Shown: in pieces, positions 54,132 to 63,413 of the stretch
Layout: the number at the start of each line of letters is the position of its first letter
Numbering within the stretch: position 1 is the first letter of the stretch
DNA from: an uncultured Alphaproteobacteria bacterium
GTDB taxonomy: Bacteria; Pseudomonadota; Alphaproteobacteria; CAAHEQ01; UBA3637
Reading direction: 5' to 3'
Assembly: GCA_944392125.1 (NCBI GenBank)
Contig: CALXVP010000006.1
Span: 1-64,000 of the forward strand
Length of the DNA: 64,000 nucleotides
Notes under the pieces: generated by a model
The model's input: only the letters and a program-made list of their open reading frames with translations
Told to the model about the DNA's origin: nothing
Database searches by the model: none
Made by a program: the position numbers and the translations under genes

Positions 54132-55313
54132 ATGCTCAAACTCATTATAACACTTGCCACACTTTTCTTTGCCGGCTTTTTAATTGTCAATGACCATTGG
54201 TTTATCACGGTTTCCGCATTCGGATATGAAGTAACGGTTTCCAGCATTTTAGTCTTGCTGAGTATTTTGGTTCTCCTCTATTTATTCCGCTTGATTAAAG
54301 CGCCGTTTCGCTGGATAAGTCAATTATCCGGCAAACGCACCTTATCCAAACAAAGCAAGCGAGAGGCTTATTTAAAAAATGTTATGCTGGCCGTTTTGGA
54401 GAATAATGCCGTTCAAAAAGCGCAATTATTAAAACAAAAAAATACGTATTTCAAAAAAGAGCCGGAAGGCGATATCGTGCAAGCATTTTTGGCACCGGAT
54501 AAATCCGTTTTTACCACACTTTCGGAGCAAAAAGAGACGGAACTGGCCGGATTATATGGGCTCTATGAGGGGGCAAAAAAAACAGGTAATCCCGAAGAAA
54601 CGGAAAACATTTTGAAAAAAGCATCTGCAAATTACGGCAACGTCCCTTGGGTGATGCAAGCCGTATTTGATTTTGCACTGGTGGAACACGACTGGGAAAA
54701 AGCCTTAACGCAACTGAATTTATTAAAAAAGAATCAATTAATTTCCAAAGAGGATTACCGCAAAGGTTTGGGTGCTTTGCATTTAAAAACGGGTGATGCC
54801 CAAAAAGCATTTGAGGCAGATTCCGGCAATCCGTTTTTTGCATTGAGTTATGCAACCGAAAATCCTAAAAAAGCGGCCGATATTCTGATGACTTCATGGC
54901 GGATTACGCCCTGCACGGAAACGTATCTGGCTTATATGAAATTATTTGAAGAATTGCCTGCCGGTAAGCAAATGAAGGCCCTTAAAAAACTCATTGCAAA
55001 AGATCCGACGAGTCGCACGGCATTACTTGCGCTGGCGGATACCGGCATTCGTTTGGAGTTATGGCGCGATGCCAAAGAAGCCATGGAAGTTTATTTGCAA
55101 TCATATCCATTGACAAAGCAAGCCCGTCAACTTATGGCAACGATTATTCGTAAAGGTTGGCACCATGAAGAGGAAGCACGCTTATGGGAAAGTAAGCCGA
55201 TTGAATCCGATTCGGAAGGCGGTTGGATTTGCACAAAATGTAATCGCTTAACAACCGAATGGGATATTGTCTGCCCAAATTGTAATGCGTTTGATACGAT
55301 TATTTACAGATAA
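54132..55313 (+). CDS. hemY: HemY-like protein with TPR helices and zinc ribbon
   Basis: A 393-residue protein of the HemY family linked to heme synthesis in proteobacteria (not the protoporphyrinogen oxidase of the same name). Two N-terminal membrane segments (about 2-18 and 33-53) are followed by the HemY_N sign FRLIKAPFRWISQLSG, then tetratricopeptide-like helices (about 95-350). A C-terminal zinc ribbon, ICTKCNRLTTEWDIVCPNCN, matches alphaproteobacterial HemY. ATG 54132 is used since GGAGAA precedes it; it starts four bases after the hemX-like stop. Confidence 0.9.
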   Translation: MLKLIITLATLFFAGFLIVNDHWFITVSAFGYEVTVSSILVLLSILVLLYLFRLIKAPFRWISQLSGKRTLSKQSKREAYLKNVMLAVLENNAVQKAQLLKQKNTYFKKEPEGDIVQAFLAPDKSVFTTLSEQKETELAGLYGLYEGAKKTGNPEETENILKKASANYGNVPWVMQAVFDFALVEHDWEKALTQLNLLKKNQLISKEDYRKGLGALHLKTGDAQKAFEADSGNPFFALSYATENPKKAADILMTSWRITPCTETYLAYMKLFEELPAGKQMKALKKLIAKDPTSRTALLALADTGIRLELWRDAKEAMEVYLQSYPLTKQARQLMATIIRKGWHHEEEARLWESKPIESDSEGGWICTKCNRLTTEWDIVCPNCNAFDTIIYR

Positions 55314-55325
55314 ATAGGTTTAAAC

Positions 55326-56252
55326 ATGAATAAAAATAATTCCCTACCGCGGGTAACGGTTGTTACGGTCATTTTGAATTTAATCAAAAATCAGCGCGTT
55401 GAGCTGTTTCAACGCTGTGTTCAGAGTATTCGCAATCAAACATATCCTGAAATTGAACACTTAATTATAGACGGTAAATCCGATGACGGAACAATCCGAT
55501 TACTCGAAGAATTAAATCTTTCATTCATATCGGAAAAAGATTCCGGGATTTACGATGCAATGAATAAAGGCATTTCCAAAGCAACGGGAAAATACATTAT
55601 TTTTATCAACTCAGATGATGCGTTTTACTCTCCGAATGTTGTTGAAAAAGCAGTTCAAAAACTCATGGAAACAGATGCGGACGTTCTTTTCGGCAAAGCA
55701 CTCATTACGCCGAATAAACCTAAACGTCCCTTTATAAAGGAATACGATGTTTCCGGTTTCTACTATCACATGCCACTTTGCCATCAATCCGTTATCTGTA
55801 AAGTTGACGCATTAAAAGAAATCGGTATGTTTGACACATCATACAAAATTGCAGCAGATTATAAGAGCATCTATCAACTACTTCTTGCGGGAAAATCGTT
55901 TGTTTCAATAAATGAAGCAATCGCAAATTTTTCAATCGGCGGAATTTCAACACGATTCTTACAAAAGGCAAAGGAAGAAAGTGCACGTGTCATCTACGAA
56001 AATTTATCTTTATTAGACCCGTCATTTTCAACAAAACAAGCAAAACGCCTGGCAGAAACACATCTTTTGTCTTTGCGTCTGTATAGGGAAATTAAGAAAT
56101 GCCTACACCCGAAATTACAAAATCGATTTAGTAAAAACGTTCTTCGCTCTTTCTTGTTTGGAATGAGAAAGTCATTAATTATCTTTCGCCTTAACCGACG
56201 ATCCTCACTGATTAAAATACTAGGTATCACGATTTATGAAAGAAAGAAATAA
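55326..56252 (+). CDS. Glycosyltransferase family 2
   Basis: A 308-residue cytoplasmic glycosyltransferase with a GT-A fold. The nucleotide-sugar part includes VTVVTVILNLIKN, IIDGKSDDGTIRLLEEL (Asp49) and the metal-binding segment FINSDDAFYSPN (Asp97, Asp98). The segment SGIYDAMNKGISKATGKY (about 73-90) is shared with transferases that build colanic-acid-like or lipopolysaccharide sugars. It starts 12 bp after hemY and may be cotranscribed, though functionally unrelated. Substrate unknown. Confidence 0.92.
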   Translation: MNKNNSLPRVTVVTVILNLIKNQRVELFQRCVQSIRNQTYPEIEHLIIDGKSDDGTIRLLEELNLSFISEKDSGIYDAMNKGISKATGKYIIFINSDDAFYSPNVVEKAVQKLMETDADVLFGKALITPNKPKRPFIKEYDVSGFYYHMPLCHQSVICKVDALKEIGMFDTSYKIAADYKSIYQLLLAGKSFVSINEAIANFSIGGISTRFLQKAKEESARVIYENLSLLDPSFSTKQAKRLAETHLLSLRLYREIKKCLHPKLQNRFSKNVLRSFLFGMRKSLIIFRLNRRSSLIKILGITIYERKK

Positions 56253-56552
56253 ATTAAAAAGCATTGGATTCTTCGTTGCGAGGTAACACATAAGCTAGGC
56301 GACCACAATGAGGCATTGCGCATTTTTGTCATTAGGAAAAGCGTATAACACGCTATGCCGATTCTCGCTTTCCATCCCATAAACAACAAAAATTTTCGCT
56401 CCTATAAAGCAATGTGCAATTATAAGCGCCAAAGTTTTTTGTTAACAAACGAATATCTCAAACGAACATCACACAACAATGCAATATAAAACCACTTGTT
56501 TAATACATTGCTAAAAACAAGAGCACACACTGCACATCATTCAGCAATCGTT
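56253..56552. other. Intergenic region, nothing recognised
   Basis: A 300-bp gap between the convergent glycosyltransferase and peptidoglycan hydrolase genes. No open frame, hairpin terminator or RNA gene is visible. Confidence 0.4.
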
Positions 56553-58535
56553 TTAACTCATCTCTATTGAAGTATCTTTTACTTTCAAGGCAGAATCCGA
56601 AGTATCCTCTTGATGCGTTATATTTTTACCCGTTACTTTTCCGGATGATTTATCTGAATCCGCAAGAGCCGTATGGTCATCCATCAACTTTGCCAAAAGC
56701 GACGTTTCGGTTGAATCGCTCTCCTCTTCTTTTTTTTCTTTTTTGGCAATAGCAGATGAACCCTTTTTCTTGCTACTGCCCTTTTTACCTGATGATTTTC
56801 CGGAAGACTTACCCGATGCGGATTTTTTACCGGATTTTCCGGAGAAGTCCTCATTCTCCGTTGACACCTCATTACTCCCTTTCGCACCGTTTTCACTCGC
56901 CAATGCCGATGCATTCCCGAGAATCTGTTTAAGAGACGATTCTTCGGCCGAAATTTTCTGTGTCTGTTCATTTTGGCGTTTTGCTTCAGCTTGTGCGACA
57001 TTTGCTAATTCTTCCAAACGCAACCGCTTCTTCTCATCTACCGCAATCAACGATTGTTTTTCTTTTTCACTTAAAACCCCTGAATCTGATTTACGATAGA
57101 ACTGACAATCATTGCTTGAAACTGCTAATAACGCCGGATTATAATGATGCGCGTGCGTATCCACACCCAAATGGTTCATCGTTGATAATCCTTCCCGTGC
57201 GAAAGCCACCCATGGGAAATCCGCTCCCGGATCAGCTTTTCTGCCAGGGGCAATATCGGAATGCGCCACAACGTGTTCGGCAGGAATGCCATGCCGTTCT
57301 TGAATATCTTTTACCAATGCCATTGCCGAGGCGATTTGCTCTTTCGTCAACGGTTCATTCGGACCACGTTGTATCTCAATACCGATAGAAGCCGTATTGC
57401 AAGAATCCGTAATTCCGAGCGGTGGGAAATGCGAATCACCCGCATGCCAAGCCGAGTATCCCTCGGGCAAGAATTGATGGATAGTGCCGTCTCTGTCAAT
57501 CACATAATGCGCACTCACCTTTGAATAAGGTGATTGAAATGTTGCTTTTGTGGATTGATAGGAAGGACTTTCCGTTGTATGTAAAACAATCATTTGCGGT
57601 TTTTGTCCGTTTCGACTGCCGAAATTGCAACTCACATCCGACGTTGAAACTTTCAACGTTTTTGAATCCGGTTGGAATCTATCGGGACCGATGCCTGCCG
57701 GTAAAAACGGCGCCGGCATTGAATAGCCGCGCGAACGCCCCGACGATACACTGCGATAACGCGGATAAACGGGAGAATACGGCGCACTGCGCGAACCATC
57801 ATAAAATGCGCCTTGCGGAATCACACCGGTAAACAATTTTGCCGGCGAAGCACTTCCGATACCACACATCCCCACCGCCACGTTTTGATAGCCGAGTGCA
57901 AAACGTTCAATTTCTTCCTCGCTCACTTCCACACCGTAGGCAGCCATACACGAGCGATATAAAAGCGCCAACTCATCTTTGCTGAGTTCACAATCCGTTC
58001 CGTTCAAATACGCATACTGTTCAATCATCTGTTGAGCAATCAAGGCTGCCACGGTGCGCGGATCCGCATTCGGGTTAATCTGAAATGCCTGTTCAATCAA
58101 AATGCCCATTTCAATCGCCCGCCCGCGCACGGCTGCCCGCTCTAAATTGGGATTATCCGTAATCGCACGATAAACAGCCTGCATATCATGTTCGTTCATG
58201 GCATTTTGAATCATCGCCCAGTTGCCCTGATAGGTTGTATCCAAAATCGCTGCTTGATAACACGGCAGTAAATTATCAAAATCTTTAAACTTTGTGCGAC
58301 ATTTTTCATTGATTTTAACAGCCATTTCCTGTTTTGCCAAATCAACTGCCAGTTCTTCCGTAATGGTATTGGCTCTGTAATTTAACGTATTATAGCCGGG
58401 ACGCGTAACCGTTCCGTATCCGATTGTTTCAATCCCTCCGCTATCTTTATATTCCGTTAAGTATGCACCACGTAAATGTCCTGCTTCACCCCGCTGTATC
58501 AAATAGAACCCATAGTCTACAACATTTCCGACCAT
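56553..58535 (-). CDS. Two-domain peptidoglycan hydrolase: GH24 lysozyme plus amidase_2
   Basis: A 660-residue protein with two cell-wall-cutting domains. Residues 5-155 resemble phage T4-type lysozyme: Glu17 in QRGEAGH, then Asp31 and Thr37 in YKDSGGIETIGYG, with the D-to-T spacing of T4 lysozyme. Residues 310-450 are an N-acetylmuramoyl-L-alanine amidase (AmpD/PGRP type) with zinc ligands His319 (VLHTTES), His425 and Asp435 (AHSDIAPGRKADPG), plus Glu387. Residues 490-545 are coiled coil, and 565-605 is very rich in Lys, Ser and Gly. There is no signal peptide or membrane segment. That fits a toxin, endolysin or effector needing its own delivery route. CGGAGG precedes the ATG. No immunity gene is evident next to it. 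Confidence 0.87.
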   Translation of the reverse strand: MVGNVVDYGFYLIQRGEAGHLRGAYLTEYKDSGGIETIGYGTVTRPGYNTLNYRANTITEELAVDLAKQEMAVKINEKCRTKFKDFDNLLPCYQAAILDTTYQGNWAMIQNAMNEHDMQAVYRAITDNPNLERAAVRGRAIEMGILIEQAFQINPNADPRTVAALIAQQMIEQYAYLNGTDCELSKDELALLYRSCMAAYGVEVSEEEIERFALGYQNVAVGMCGIGSASPAKLFTGVIPQGAFYDGSRSAPYSPVYPRYRSVSSGRSRGYSMPAPFLPAGIGPDRFQPDSKTLKVSTSDVSCNFGSRNGQKPQMIVLHTTESPSYQSTKATFQSPYSKVSAHYVIDRDGTIHQFLPEGYSAWHAGDSHFPPLGITDSCNTASIGIEIQRGPNEPLTKEQIASAMALVKDIQERHGIPAEHVVAHSDIAPGRKADPGADFPWVAFAREGLSTMNHLGVDTHAHHYNPALLAVSSNDCQFYRKSDSGVLSEKEKQSLIAVDEKKRLRLEELANVAQAEAKRQNEQTQKISAEESSLKQILGNASALASENGAKGSNEVSTENEDFSGKSGKKSASGKSSGKSSGKKGSSKKKGSSAIAKKEKKEEESDSTETSLLAKLMDDHTALADSDKSSGKVTGKNITHQEDTSDSALKVKDTSIEMS

Positions 58536-58566
58536 TTATACCTCCGTTATCAAGCTATCTTCTTTT

Positions 58567-58594
58567 ATTTTACCATATTTCATAAAATTTTCAA
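58567..58594 (-). promoter_or_regulatory. Promoter of the peptidoglycan hydrolase gene
   Basis: On the minus strand TTGAAA (58594-58589) is 16 bases from TAAAAT (58572-58567), about 31 bp upstream of the ATG. Confidence 0.6.
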
Positions 58595-58748
58595 CAATTT
58601 TTTAGACGCAAAAAATATTTCTTTTCCGTTTTATGTTATCATTTTGATTTATATTGATTTTTTATTTATTTACTTATAAAAAAAATACACTACCGAAATT
58701 ATGGCAATGTATTTTCTTTGAGATATATCAAATCTGTTTGATTTTTAC

Positions 58749-58994
58749 TTATATAAAGTTCATTTCTTTTGCTTTAAGCAAAATTTGCACGCGATTTTGA
58801 ACTTTAAATGCACGCAACAAGGAACTGATGTGCATTTTTATCGTCGGCTCGGCAACACCTAATTCATGCGCAATTTGTTTATTGGAAAGGCCGTGTCCCA
58901 GTTGTTGCAAAACAGCCACCTGCCGTTCCGATAAATACATACCGTTGCCGAGCGCATATTCTTCCCGCCGATACGGTTTTGCTTCTTTTTCCAT
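58749..58994 (-). CDS. Stand-alone LuxR-type HTH regulator
   Basis: An 81-residue protein that is almost only a LuxR/GerE DNA-binding domain: LSERQVAVLQQLGHGLSNKQ, IAHELGVAEPTIKMHISSLL and RAFKVQNRVQILLKAKEM. No receiver or ligand domain is present. Such short regulators may act as dimers, need a partner, or be remnants of a response regulator. It begins 12 bp after the small upstream gene, so the two are probably cotranscribed. Confidence 0.88.
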   Translation of the reverse strand: MEKEAKPYRREEYALGNGMYLSERQVAVLQQLGHGLSNKQIAHELGVAEPTIKMHISSLLRAFKVQNRVQILLKAKEMNFI

Positions 58995-59005
58995 CCGATG
59001 CTCCT

Positions 59006-59269
59006 TTATCCGTTTTCTTGTTCCATTTTTTTCAGTTTTTCTTCTTTATGAGCAATTTTGCGCGATAATAAATCCAGCATTGTTTCATGACCGTTTTGTT
59101 TTGCCCAATCTTGCAACATATACAACATATTTAATTTTTGACGCTTTGTTTCAATAATGTAATTTTTTAATTCTTTCGGCAATTCCGACCAACTTTCGCA
59201 CAATTCTTTTTTTAACATCTTTTTTTCTTCAGATGTTAATTTTGTATTTTGATTCATTGAAATATCCAT
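59006..59269 (-). CDS. Small helical protein of unknown function upstream of the LuxR gene
   Basis: An 87-residue highly charged protein (KLTSEEKKMLKKELCESWSE, LKNYIIETKRQKLNMLYML, HKEEKLKKMEQ) predicted to be all helical. GGAGGAAAGC before ATG 59269 supports this start over the later ATG at codon 5. I do not recognise the family. The shared transcript with the LuxR-type regulator suggests it controls or partners it. Confidence 0.7.
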   Translation of the reverse strand: MDISMNQNTKLTSEEKKMLKKELCESWSELPKELKNYIIETKRQKLNMLYMLQDWAKQNGHETMLDLLSRKIAHKEEKLKKMEQENG

Positions 59270-59577
59270 GCTTTCCTCCTGCTAAATCTGATATAAATTG
59301 ATAAACGAAATAAACGAACAACCCACATACGCATAAACAAAATAATAACAATCGTAGAAAAAACTGCATACCGTCCGCCCTTTTCGTTCACTGGTTTTCA
59401 CAGTTATCAAGTATGTATTTTAAAAGAGATTGTCAAGAGAATTTTATTAAAAAAATTTTTAATTTCAATAACATACATGTATACACACCCCTTTATTTTT
59501 GTATAATACACTAAAATGCCCCGTATCAAACGGAGCATTTTATTTTCCCTGCCAAACAAGAATAGAAGGTTTGAAAC
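59270..59577. other. Intergenic region holding the gltX terminator
   Basis: A 308-bp gap between the small helical gene and gltX. Apart from the terminator at 59513-59541 and the upstream promoter of the small gene (not resolved), nothing is recognised. Confidence 0.45.
59513..59541 (-). terminator. Intrinsic terminator after gltX
   Basis: AAAATGC(C)CCGT (59513-59524) pairs with ACGG(A)GCATTTT (59530-59541) around a short loop. On the minus strand it ends in a T run, about 40 bp after the gltX stop. Confidence 0.75.
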
Positions 59578-61218
59578 TTATAAGCGATTTAACACCCGTT
59601 CACTACCCATCACAGACATAATGGCATGCAAATCAGGGCTTTGCGTTCTGCCTGTAATAAACACGCGCAACACATTCGCAATATCCGAAACATTACCTTT
59701 ATAAGCGCTCGGATTTTCTTTGTAAGCCTTCATTTCGGTTGCAAATCCATGTTTGCCGGCAATGGCCTTAATTTTTTCAAACCACGTGTTTTTATCGTCA
59801 TTCACATCAAACACAGCTTTAAACTCTTCGGCGATTTTTTTCATTTCATCGGCAGATAAATGTAATTCCTCCGTAAATGAATCAATATCACGCGTAAAGG
59901 TATCATCAAAGAAATAAGAAATATCGGATTCCAAATCTTCCCACTTGACTAAATCTTTGCGCGATTTTTTCCCGATATTGCGCTCAATGTTTAAAATGGA
60001 CGTAATATATTCTCTATTATTTTGCATTCTTTCCGCATAAGCCGGACGATATGTCTTTGCCCATGCCAAAACGGATTCAAACACTTCGCTCGCCGTCATT
60101 TTTGCAATCACTTCTTTTGAAATACTATGTAATTTCTGGAAGTCAAACAACGCACCGGCCGTATTTGAAATTTTATTAAAATTCAACGGGAAATCAAATG
60201 CTTTTTTATCAGGATTTGTCCGACGCCAATCTTCAAAAGAAGCGTTGATTAAATTGAAGATATATTCCACCAATGCCTCTTCCGGATATCCTTTTTCCCA
60301 AAAATACATAATGTTTGCTTCCGGATCATGGCGTTTGGAAAGTTTCCGCTTATTCCCGTTATCCAATTTTTGCAACGGCGCATAATGCCCATACTTCGGC
60401 GCTTTCCACCCCAAAGCAACAAATAATTGAATATGCAACGGCACGGATGAAACCCATTCATCCCCCCGAATCACGTGCGTTGTCCCCATCAAGTGATCAT
60501 CTACCGCATGCGCAAAGTGATATGTCGGCAATCCGTCGCCTTTCAAAATAACGATGTCCAAATCATTTTCGGGCATGTTAATATCGCCTTTTAAAAGGTC
60601 TTTAATAACCATTCTCTTTTCATTATTGCCGGGTGATTTAAAACGCAAAACCCATGGCTTCCCGGCATTTAAATTATTCAACACTTCGTCATCCGATAAA
60701 TTGCGACAATGCGCATATTTGCCGTAATATCCCGGGCGTTGTCCTTGCTTTTCTTGAATTTTGCGCATTAAATCTAAATCTTCCGATGCGCAAAAGCAAG
60801 GATATGCCAACCCTTCTTCCAATAGTTTTTTGGCATACGCTTGATAAATTTCTTTTCGTTCGCTTTGAATATAAGGTGCATAGGGCCCGTAATTATGCCC
60901 ATCTTTATCAACGCCTTCATCCGCAACAATACCATAGCGCGCCAACGAATTACAAATCACTTCCGTAGCACCTTCCACTTTGCGTTTTTGGTCGGTATCC
61001 TCAATACGCAGGAAAAACACCCCACCGCTTTGATGCGCAACCCGTTCCGAAACCAACGCTGCATAAATACCGCCGATGTGCATAAATCCCGTCGGGCTCG
61101 GGGCTACCCGTGTAACCTTTTGACCCGGTTGCAAAGCACGTGGCGGATATTTTGCTTCAATCTCTGCCACACTCGGCAAGGGGTTCGGAAACATTTTTGC
61201 TATAATTTCAGGTGTCAT
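59578..61218 (-). CDS. gltX: Glutamate-tRNA ligase
   Basis: Class I aminoacyl-tRNA synthetase charging tRNA(Glu), and perhaps tRNA(Gln) if the organism uses the amidotransferase route. The 546-residue protein has the HIGH-type motif VAPSPTGFMHIGG (about 38-50), the KMSKS-type motif RKLSKRHD, and LRFKSPGNNEKRMVIKDLLKG. A cysteine pair CFCAS in the acceptor-binding domain could bind zinc. It is longer than the E. coli enzyme by about 75 residues, in part through 30 residues at the N-terminus. Whether it is discriminating cannot be told. Confidence 0.96.
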   Translation of the reverse strand: MTPEIIAKMFPNPLPSVAEIEAKYPPRALQPGQKVTRVAPSPTGFMHIGGIYAALVSERVAHQSGGVFFLRIEDTDQKRKVEGATEVICNSLARYGIVADEGVDKDGHNYGPYAPYIQSERKEIYQAYAKKLLEEGLAYPCFCASEDLDLMRKIQEKQGQRPGYYGKYAHCRNLSDDEVLNNLNAGKPWVLRFKSPGNNEKRMVIKDLLKGDINMPENDLDIVILKGDGLPTYHFAHAVDDHLMGTTHVIRGDEWVSSVPLHIQLFVALGWKAPKYGHYAPLQKLDNGNKRKLSKRHDPEANIMYFWEKGYPEEALVEYIFNLINASFEDWRRTNPDKKAFDFPLNFNKISNTAGALFDFQKLHSISKEVIAKMTASEVFESVLAWAKTYRPAYAERMQNNREYITSILNIERNIGKKSRKDLVKWEDLESDISYFFDDTFTRDIDSFTEELHLSADEMKKIAEEFKAVFDVNDDKNTWFEKIKAIAGKHGFATEMKAYKENPSAYKGNVSDIANVLRVFITGRTQSPDLHAIMSVMGSERVLNRL

Positions 61219-61563
61219 CTTCTTATCCTTTTCAACTCAAAATAATATATCATCATGCATTACAAGTGGAAACAGTTATACAAAAAGCAAGGCTCATTGT
61301 CAACAAAAAAGAGAGTCCCTCAGTCTTTACTGATTTGTTTTTGTTATTGTATCACCCGATACACCCTATTTTCTCTTTTTTATATCTATGCTTCTTTGCA
61401 CTATATCTGTGTTTTCTTGCGCTTCCTACCAACAAGCATTACAGCTATGCAATCTGCATGAACATTTTCTTATTTTTAGTTAAAACACCTTATCAGGCCA
61501 ACACGCACATGCGTTGCACGCATTTGATTCGTTAATTGACCGAATAATACAATTAGTCGATTA
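61219..61563. other. Intergenic region between gltX and the pilin-like gene
   Basis: A 345-bp AT-rich gap. It must contain the gltX promoter region. No gene, clear terminator or repeat was recognised; a 107-codon plus-strand frame with repeated CFFALYLCF-type hydrophobic residues has no ribosome site. Confidence 0.4.
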
Positions 61564-63390
61564 CTAAATGCTGTTTCTATCTAATTGATTTGAATCATAC
61601 TTATTTGCACCCGTTGATTTATCAATATCATCATATACGCAATACGTTTGAGCCAAAGCCGTCACATCATCGCGCTCCGTTTCATCGGGATAATAGAAAT
61701 TTACCGTCCATTCACCTGAAGAAGCCGTTTGATCCGAATCGGCAACACTCCCGGTTTCATAGCCGGATTCTTTTGAATCGATTTTAACCAGAATACCCGC
61801 ATTTGCAACCGAGATTTCATCAGATACACCATCCGCTCCCGCTACCATTTTCACTGCTTGCCCACCTACGGTAAACCGATGATTATGATCGCCGGCACTT
61901 CCATCTTCATCCTCCGTGTAAGATGAAAATTCTTCCGTTTTTAACTTTCCTTGAATATCCGTCGCCGTAATGCGCGCTTTTTCCCAGCTAACGGGCGTTA
62001 CGATAATAGCGGGCGCATATCCTTTCGGACAAGCAGGCATTGATACTTTATCGCCCCCGGAAACGGATTGCACCGTTTTGCTGATATAATTCGGCAAAAT
62101 TTCACTCAATCTGGCACCCCCGCGTGATTCAAGCCGTATATCCTTCATAACCGAAGTATATACCGGATCAATCTTATAGGCTACATCCTCTCCTTCCGCC
62201 AAACTGGCCTTTTCCGCCTTAATGTTGGAAGAAAGTGCACCCTCGCCTAACGTTAACGTTTCAACTTCATCCGATGTCAAAGATGTTAATCCCGTCGTTG
62301 CCAAATCTCTGTCTGTTTTAGAGATAACTTCTCCTTTCCCATTGATGATAACACGCGCCGTGCCATCGGCATCATAAACTTCTATCCGATTGTTTTTAGA
62401 TGTTTCCGTTGACGTATCGTCGGTGCCGTAAGCAAAAATCCCAACGGCTTGTTTATTTTCATCGGCACTGTCGCTGTTTCTAAACCCGATAACAAGTCCT
62501 CTCTTGGCATAAACCAATCCAGCCGTTGAGTTATCCGTTGTTTCACCCGATGACCCGACCCAGAATAATGGATCACATGCACCCGAATTACCGCCGACAC
62601 CGTATATTTCATCGTCAACCGCCGTATAGCCGTCCGTGCCGACTTCCATCGTATTATGCTTTTTCGTGTAGCAATTCTCACCGCCCACACCGACCGAAAA
62701 ATAATCGGCGGAATGCAATTTTTGGAATGCCAAATTATCGGGAATGGTCACAAATCCGGAACTATAATCTTCCACAATGTATTCGGGAACATACGTATCC
62801 ATTCCCGTTGTGGCAACATATATCGCCGTTACGCCGTCAACCATTGCGCCGTCCAAATCAGATTTTAATTGAGCAAAATCGCTGTTTAATTCGTCAACGG
62901 TTACATGCCATCCGCCGGCCACACCGTCCAATGCGCTATCCGTTCCGCCCCGATAAATACCGCCGTCGGCTCCGATGATATTCGCAATACGTGCCGCTCT
63001 CTTTAATCCCATTTTTTCCGGAATGGATGAAATGTTCGGCACAATAAACCCTTCCAAGAAGTTCGGTTCTCCGCCAATCAAACAAAGCGTTAGGTTATAT
63101 CCGTCATTTGTATCTTCCATACCCCACGGCAAATAATCATCCAACACTTCATTATTTAAGCGTGCGCACCCTTCGCCCCGCATCATTAAGGCTTGCTTAT
63201 TGGTTAAAATATATGCCGAAAATGCTTCCTTAACGGCACGCACCTCCGAAGCGATATTAATATTTTCAACTTCCTCGTTTCGTGAAAGGACCTGTCTGAA
63301 CAGTAACGGTCCCAAAACACCGAGCAAAGCAATCACCGCTATCACTTCTACGATAATTGCGCCTCTTTCGTTCTCTTTTGAATTTCTCAT
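61564..63390 (-). CDS. PilV-like type IV minor pilin
   Basis: A 608-residue protein with a class III prepilin signal: KENERG, cleavage after Gly10, then AIIVEVIAVIALLGVLGPLL with Glu at mature position 5. After the helix comes a globular part. The segment GGIYRGGTDSALDGVAGGW (about 134-155) and the late segment SMPACPKGYAPAIIVTPVSW (about 460-480) resemble PilV tip pilins of type IVb pili (shufflon family). The rest is rich in Asp, Gly, Ser and Thr. The protein would be an adhesive minor pilin. A GGAGAGGA site precedes ATG 63390. The LamG-like gene ends 24 bp upstream in the same direction, a likely operon. Confidence 0.78.
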   Translation of the reverse strand: MRNSKENERGAIIVEVIAVIALLGVLGPLLFRQVLSRNEEVENINIASEVRAVKEAFSAYILTNKQALMMRGEGCARLNNEVLDDYLPWGMEDTNDGYNLTLCLIGGEPNFLEGFIVPNISSIPEKMGLKRAARIANIIGADGGIYRGGTDSALDGVAGGWHVTVDELNSDFAQLKSDLDGAMVDGVTAIYVATTGMDTYVPEYIVEDYSSGFVTIPDNLAFQKLHSADYFSVGVGGENCYTKKHNTMEVGTDGYTAVDDEIYGVGGNSGACDPLFWVGSSGETTDNSTAGLVYAKRGLVIGFRNSDSADENKQAVGIFAYGTDDTSTETSKNNRIEVYDADGTARVIINGKGEVISKTDRDLATTGLTSLTSDEVETLTLGEGALSSNIKAEKASLAEGEDVAYKIDPVYTSVMKDIRLESRGGARLSEILPNYISKTVQSVSGGDKVSMPACPKGYAPAIIVTPVSWEKARITATDIQGKLKTEEFSSYTEDEDGSAGDHNHRFTVGGQAVKMVAGADGVSDEISVANAGILVKIDSKESGYETGSVADSDQTASSGEWTVNFYYPDETERDDVTALAQTYCVYDDIDKSTGANKYDSNQLDRNSI

Positions 63391-63413
63391 GGGTCCTCTC
63401 CTCTCGTCTCTAT

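Noticed and set aside
56553-58535. Prophage lysis cassette
   Set aside because: Apart from the lysozyme/amidase gene no holin, spanin, integrase or structural phage gene is seen in the window.
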